This document shows, piece after piece, positions 63,373-64,000 of a stretch of 64,000 bases of DNA. The notes beneath the pieces are model-generated. The model did no database searches. It was not told where the DNA came from and saw nothing but the letters and a program-made list of their open reading frames with translations. The position numbers and the translations under genes were made by a program. The stretch's first letter is position 1. The number at the start of each line of letters is the position of its first letter. Source of the DNA: Palsa-504 sp963739135. GTDB taxonomy: Bacteria > Actinomycetota > Actinomycetes > Streptosporangiales > Streptosporangiaceae. The stretch covers positions 124,001-188,000 of the forward strand of contig CAVTZG010000013.1 of the NCBI GenBank assembly GCA_963739135.1. Direction: 5' to 3'.

Positions 63373-64000
63373 TGGACGCGCGATCGATCGCGGACGCCCT
63401 GATCGTCGCCGAGCGTGAGCGCAAGGTGATCACCCCGTTCACCGACGCCGCTCCCGGGCTCGACACCGAGACCGCCTACCGGGCCCAGCGGATGTTGGTC
63501 CAGCACCGGCTGGACGCCGGCGAGCGGATCATCGGCGCCAAGCTCGGCCTGACCAGCCGGGCCAAGCAGGAGGCGATGGGCGTCCACGAGCCGCTCTCAG
63601 GCTGGCTGACCTCGGGCATGGTGCTGCCATACGGCGAGCCGCTGCCGCTGGCCGAGTTCATCCACCCGCGGGTCGAGCCGGAGATCGCCTTCCTGATCGG
63701 CCGGGAACTCGAGCCCCCGGCCACCATCACCGGCGTCCTGGACGCCACCGAGTCGGTCTTCGCGGCCGTCGAGGTCCTCGACTCCAGGTACGAGGACTTC
63801 CGCTTCCGGCTGCCGGACGTCGTGGCCGACAACGCCAGCGGCAGCCGTATCGTGCTCGGCCCGCAGGCCCGTCCGATCGGGGACCTGTGTGATCTGCGCC
63901 TGCTGGGCTGCGTGCTGCGGGCCCGCGGCGACGTGGTGGCCACGGCCGCCGGCGGCGCCGTGCTCGGCCATCCGGCCGCCGCCGTGACCTGGCTGGTCAA
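63372..64000 (+). CDS. 4-oxalocrotonate decarboxylase (DmpH type), 3' end cut by window
   Basis: The same superfamily as the preceding hydratase. M-D-A-R-S-I-A-D-A-L, then ERERKVITPFTDAAPGLDTETAYRAQ and IIGAKLGLTSRAKQEAMGVHEPLSGWLTSGM match the vinylpyruvate-forming decarboxylases that work in complex with the hydratase. HPRVEPEIAFLIG carries the metal ligands. About 209 residues are inside the window; the family is about 260 long. Coupled to the hydratase by a TGATG junction, as in dmp/xyl operons, which usually continue with aldolase and dehydrogenase genes. Confidence 0.9.
   Translation, partial: MDARSIADALIVAERERKVITPFTDAAPGLDTETAYRAQRMLVQHRLDAGERIIGAKLGLTSRAKQEAMGVHEPLSGWLTSGMVLPYGEPLPLAEFIHPRVEPEIAFLIGRELEPPATITGVLDATESVFAAVEVLDSRYEDFRFRLPDVVADNASGSRIVLGPQARPIGDLCDLRLLGCVLRARGDVVATAAGGAVLGHPAAAVTWLV

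Overview
The window comes from the chromosome of a very GC-rich actinomycete. The evidence is concordant: FtsQ, FtsZ, SepF, YggT and DivIVA/Wag31 in the order of the actinobacterial division cluster; a PriA-type HisA; mycothiol-dependent-isomerase-fold proteins; an ANTAR regulator next to polA; and a PknG/GlnX/GlnH signalling locus. The exact order cannot be fixed from the sequence; a sporulating or filamentous lineage near Streptosporangiales is my guess. No rRNA, CRISPR array, prophage or intact insertion sequence was seen.

Layout. 1-5.2 kb: division cluster (ftsQ, ftsZ, yggS, sepF, yggT, divIVA). 5.2-13 kb: a Pro/Ala-rich membrane protein that overlaps the 3' end of ileS, then a DksA-like protein, lspA, rluD and a DinB/MDMPI-fold protein. 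13-15.6 kb: an aldo/keto reductase and a TetR regulator, divergently arranged around repeats, then a gene-poor stretch. 15.6-21.9 kb: dnaE, two related acid-rich proteins (one membrane-anchored) and a small membrane protein. 21.9-27.1 kb: tightly overlapping hisD-hisC-hisB-hisH-priA-hisF. 27.1-34.8 kb: ppgK, hisI, a Trp-operon-associated membrane protein, a degenerate response regulator, trpC-trpB-trpA and an Lgt homologue that has lost its catalytic signature; trpE is not where relatives carry it. 34.8-41 kb: gltB-gltD.

41-54 kb is the most distinctive region. Next to glutamate synthase lies an island encoding two FHA proteins, a GlnX-like membrane sensor, a GlnH-like binding protein, a helical linker protein, PknG, two PP2C phosphatases and a VWA protein, plus a decayed second VWA-FHA copy. 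In mycobacteria GlnH-GlnX-PknG senses amino acids and acts through an FHA protein on glutamate synthase. Here enzyme and circuit sit side by side, with phosphatases and zinc-ribbon adaptors added. 54-64 kb: a HTH/LAGLIDADG-like gene directly behind an unusual tRNA, pdtaR, a thioesterase, polA, rpsA with a clear promoter and terminator, an ECF sigma relic, a MaoC hydratase, and the start of an aromatic meta-cleavage operon.

The most unusual non-gene signal is a G-rich hairpin repeat. It occurs in frame inside conserved enzymes (hisH, hisF, twice in gltB) and in the tail of the Trp-associated membrane protein, with a related intergenic array after polA. At least seven genes also carry a TANNNT box 6-7 bases before the start codon, suggesting widespread leaderless transcription.
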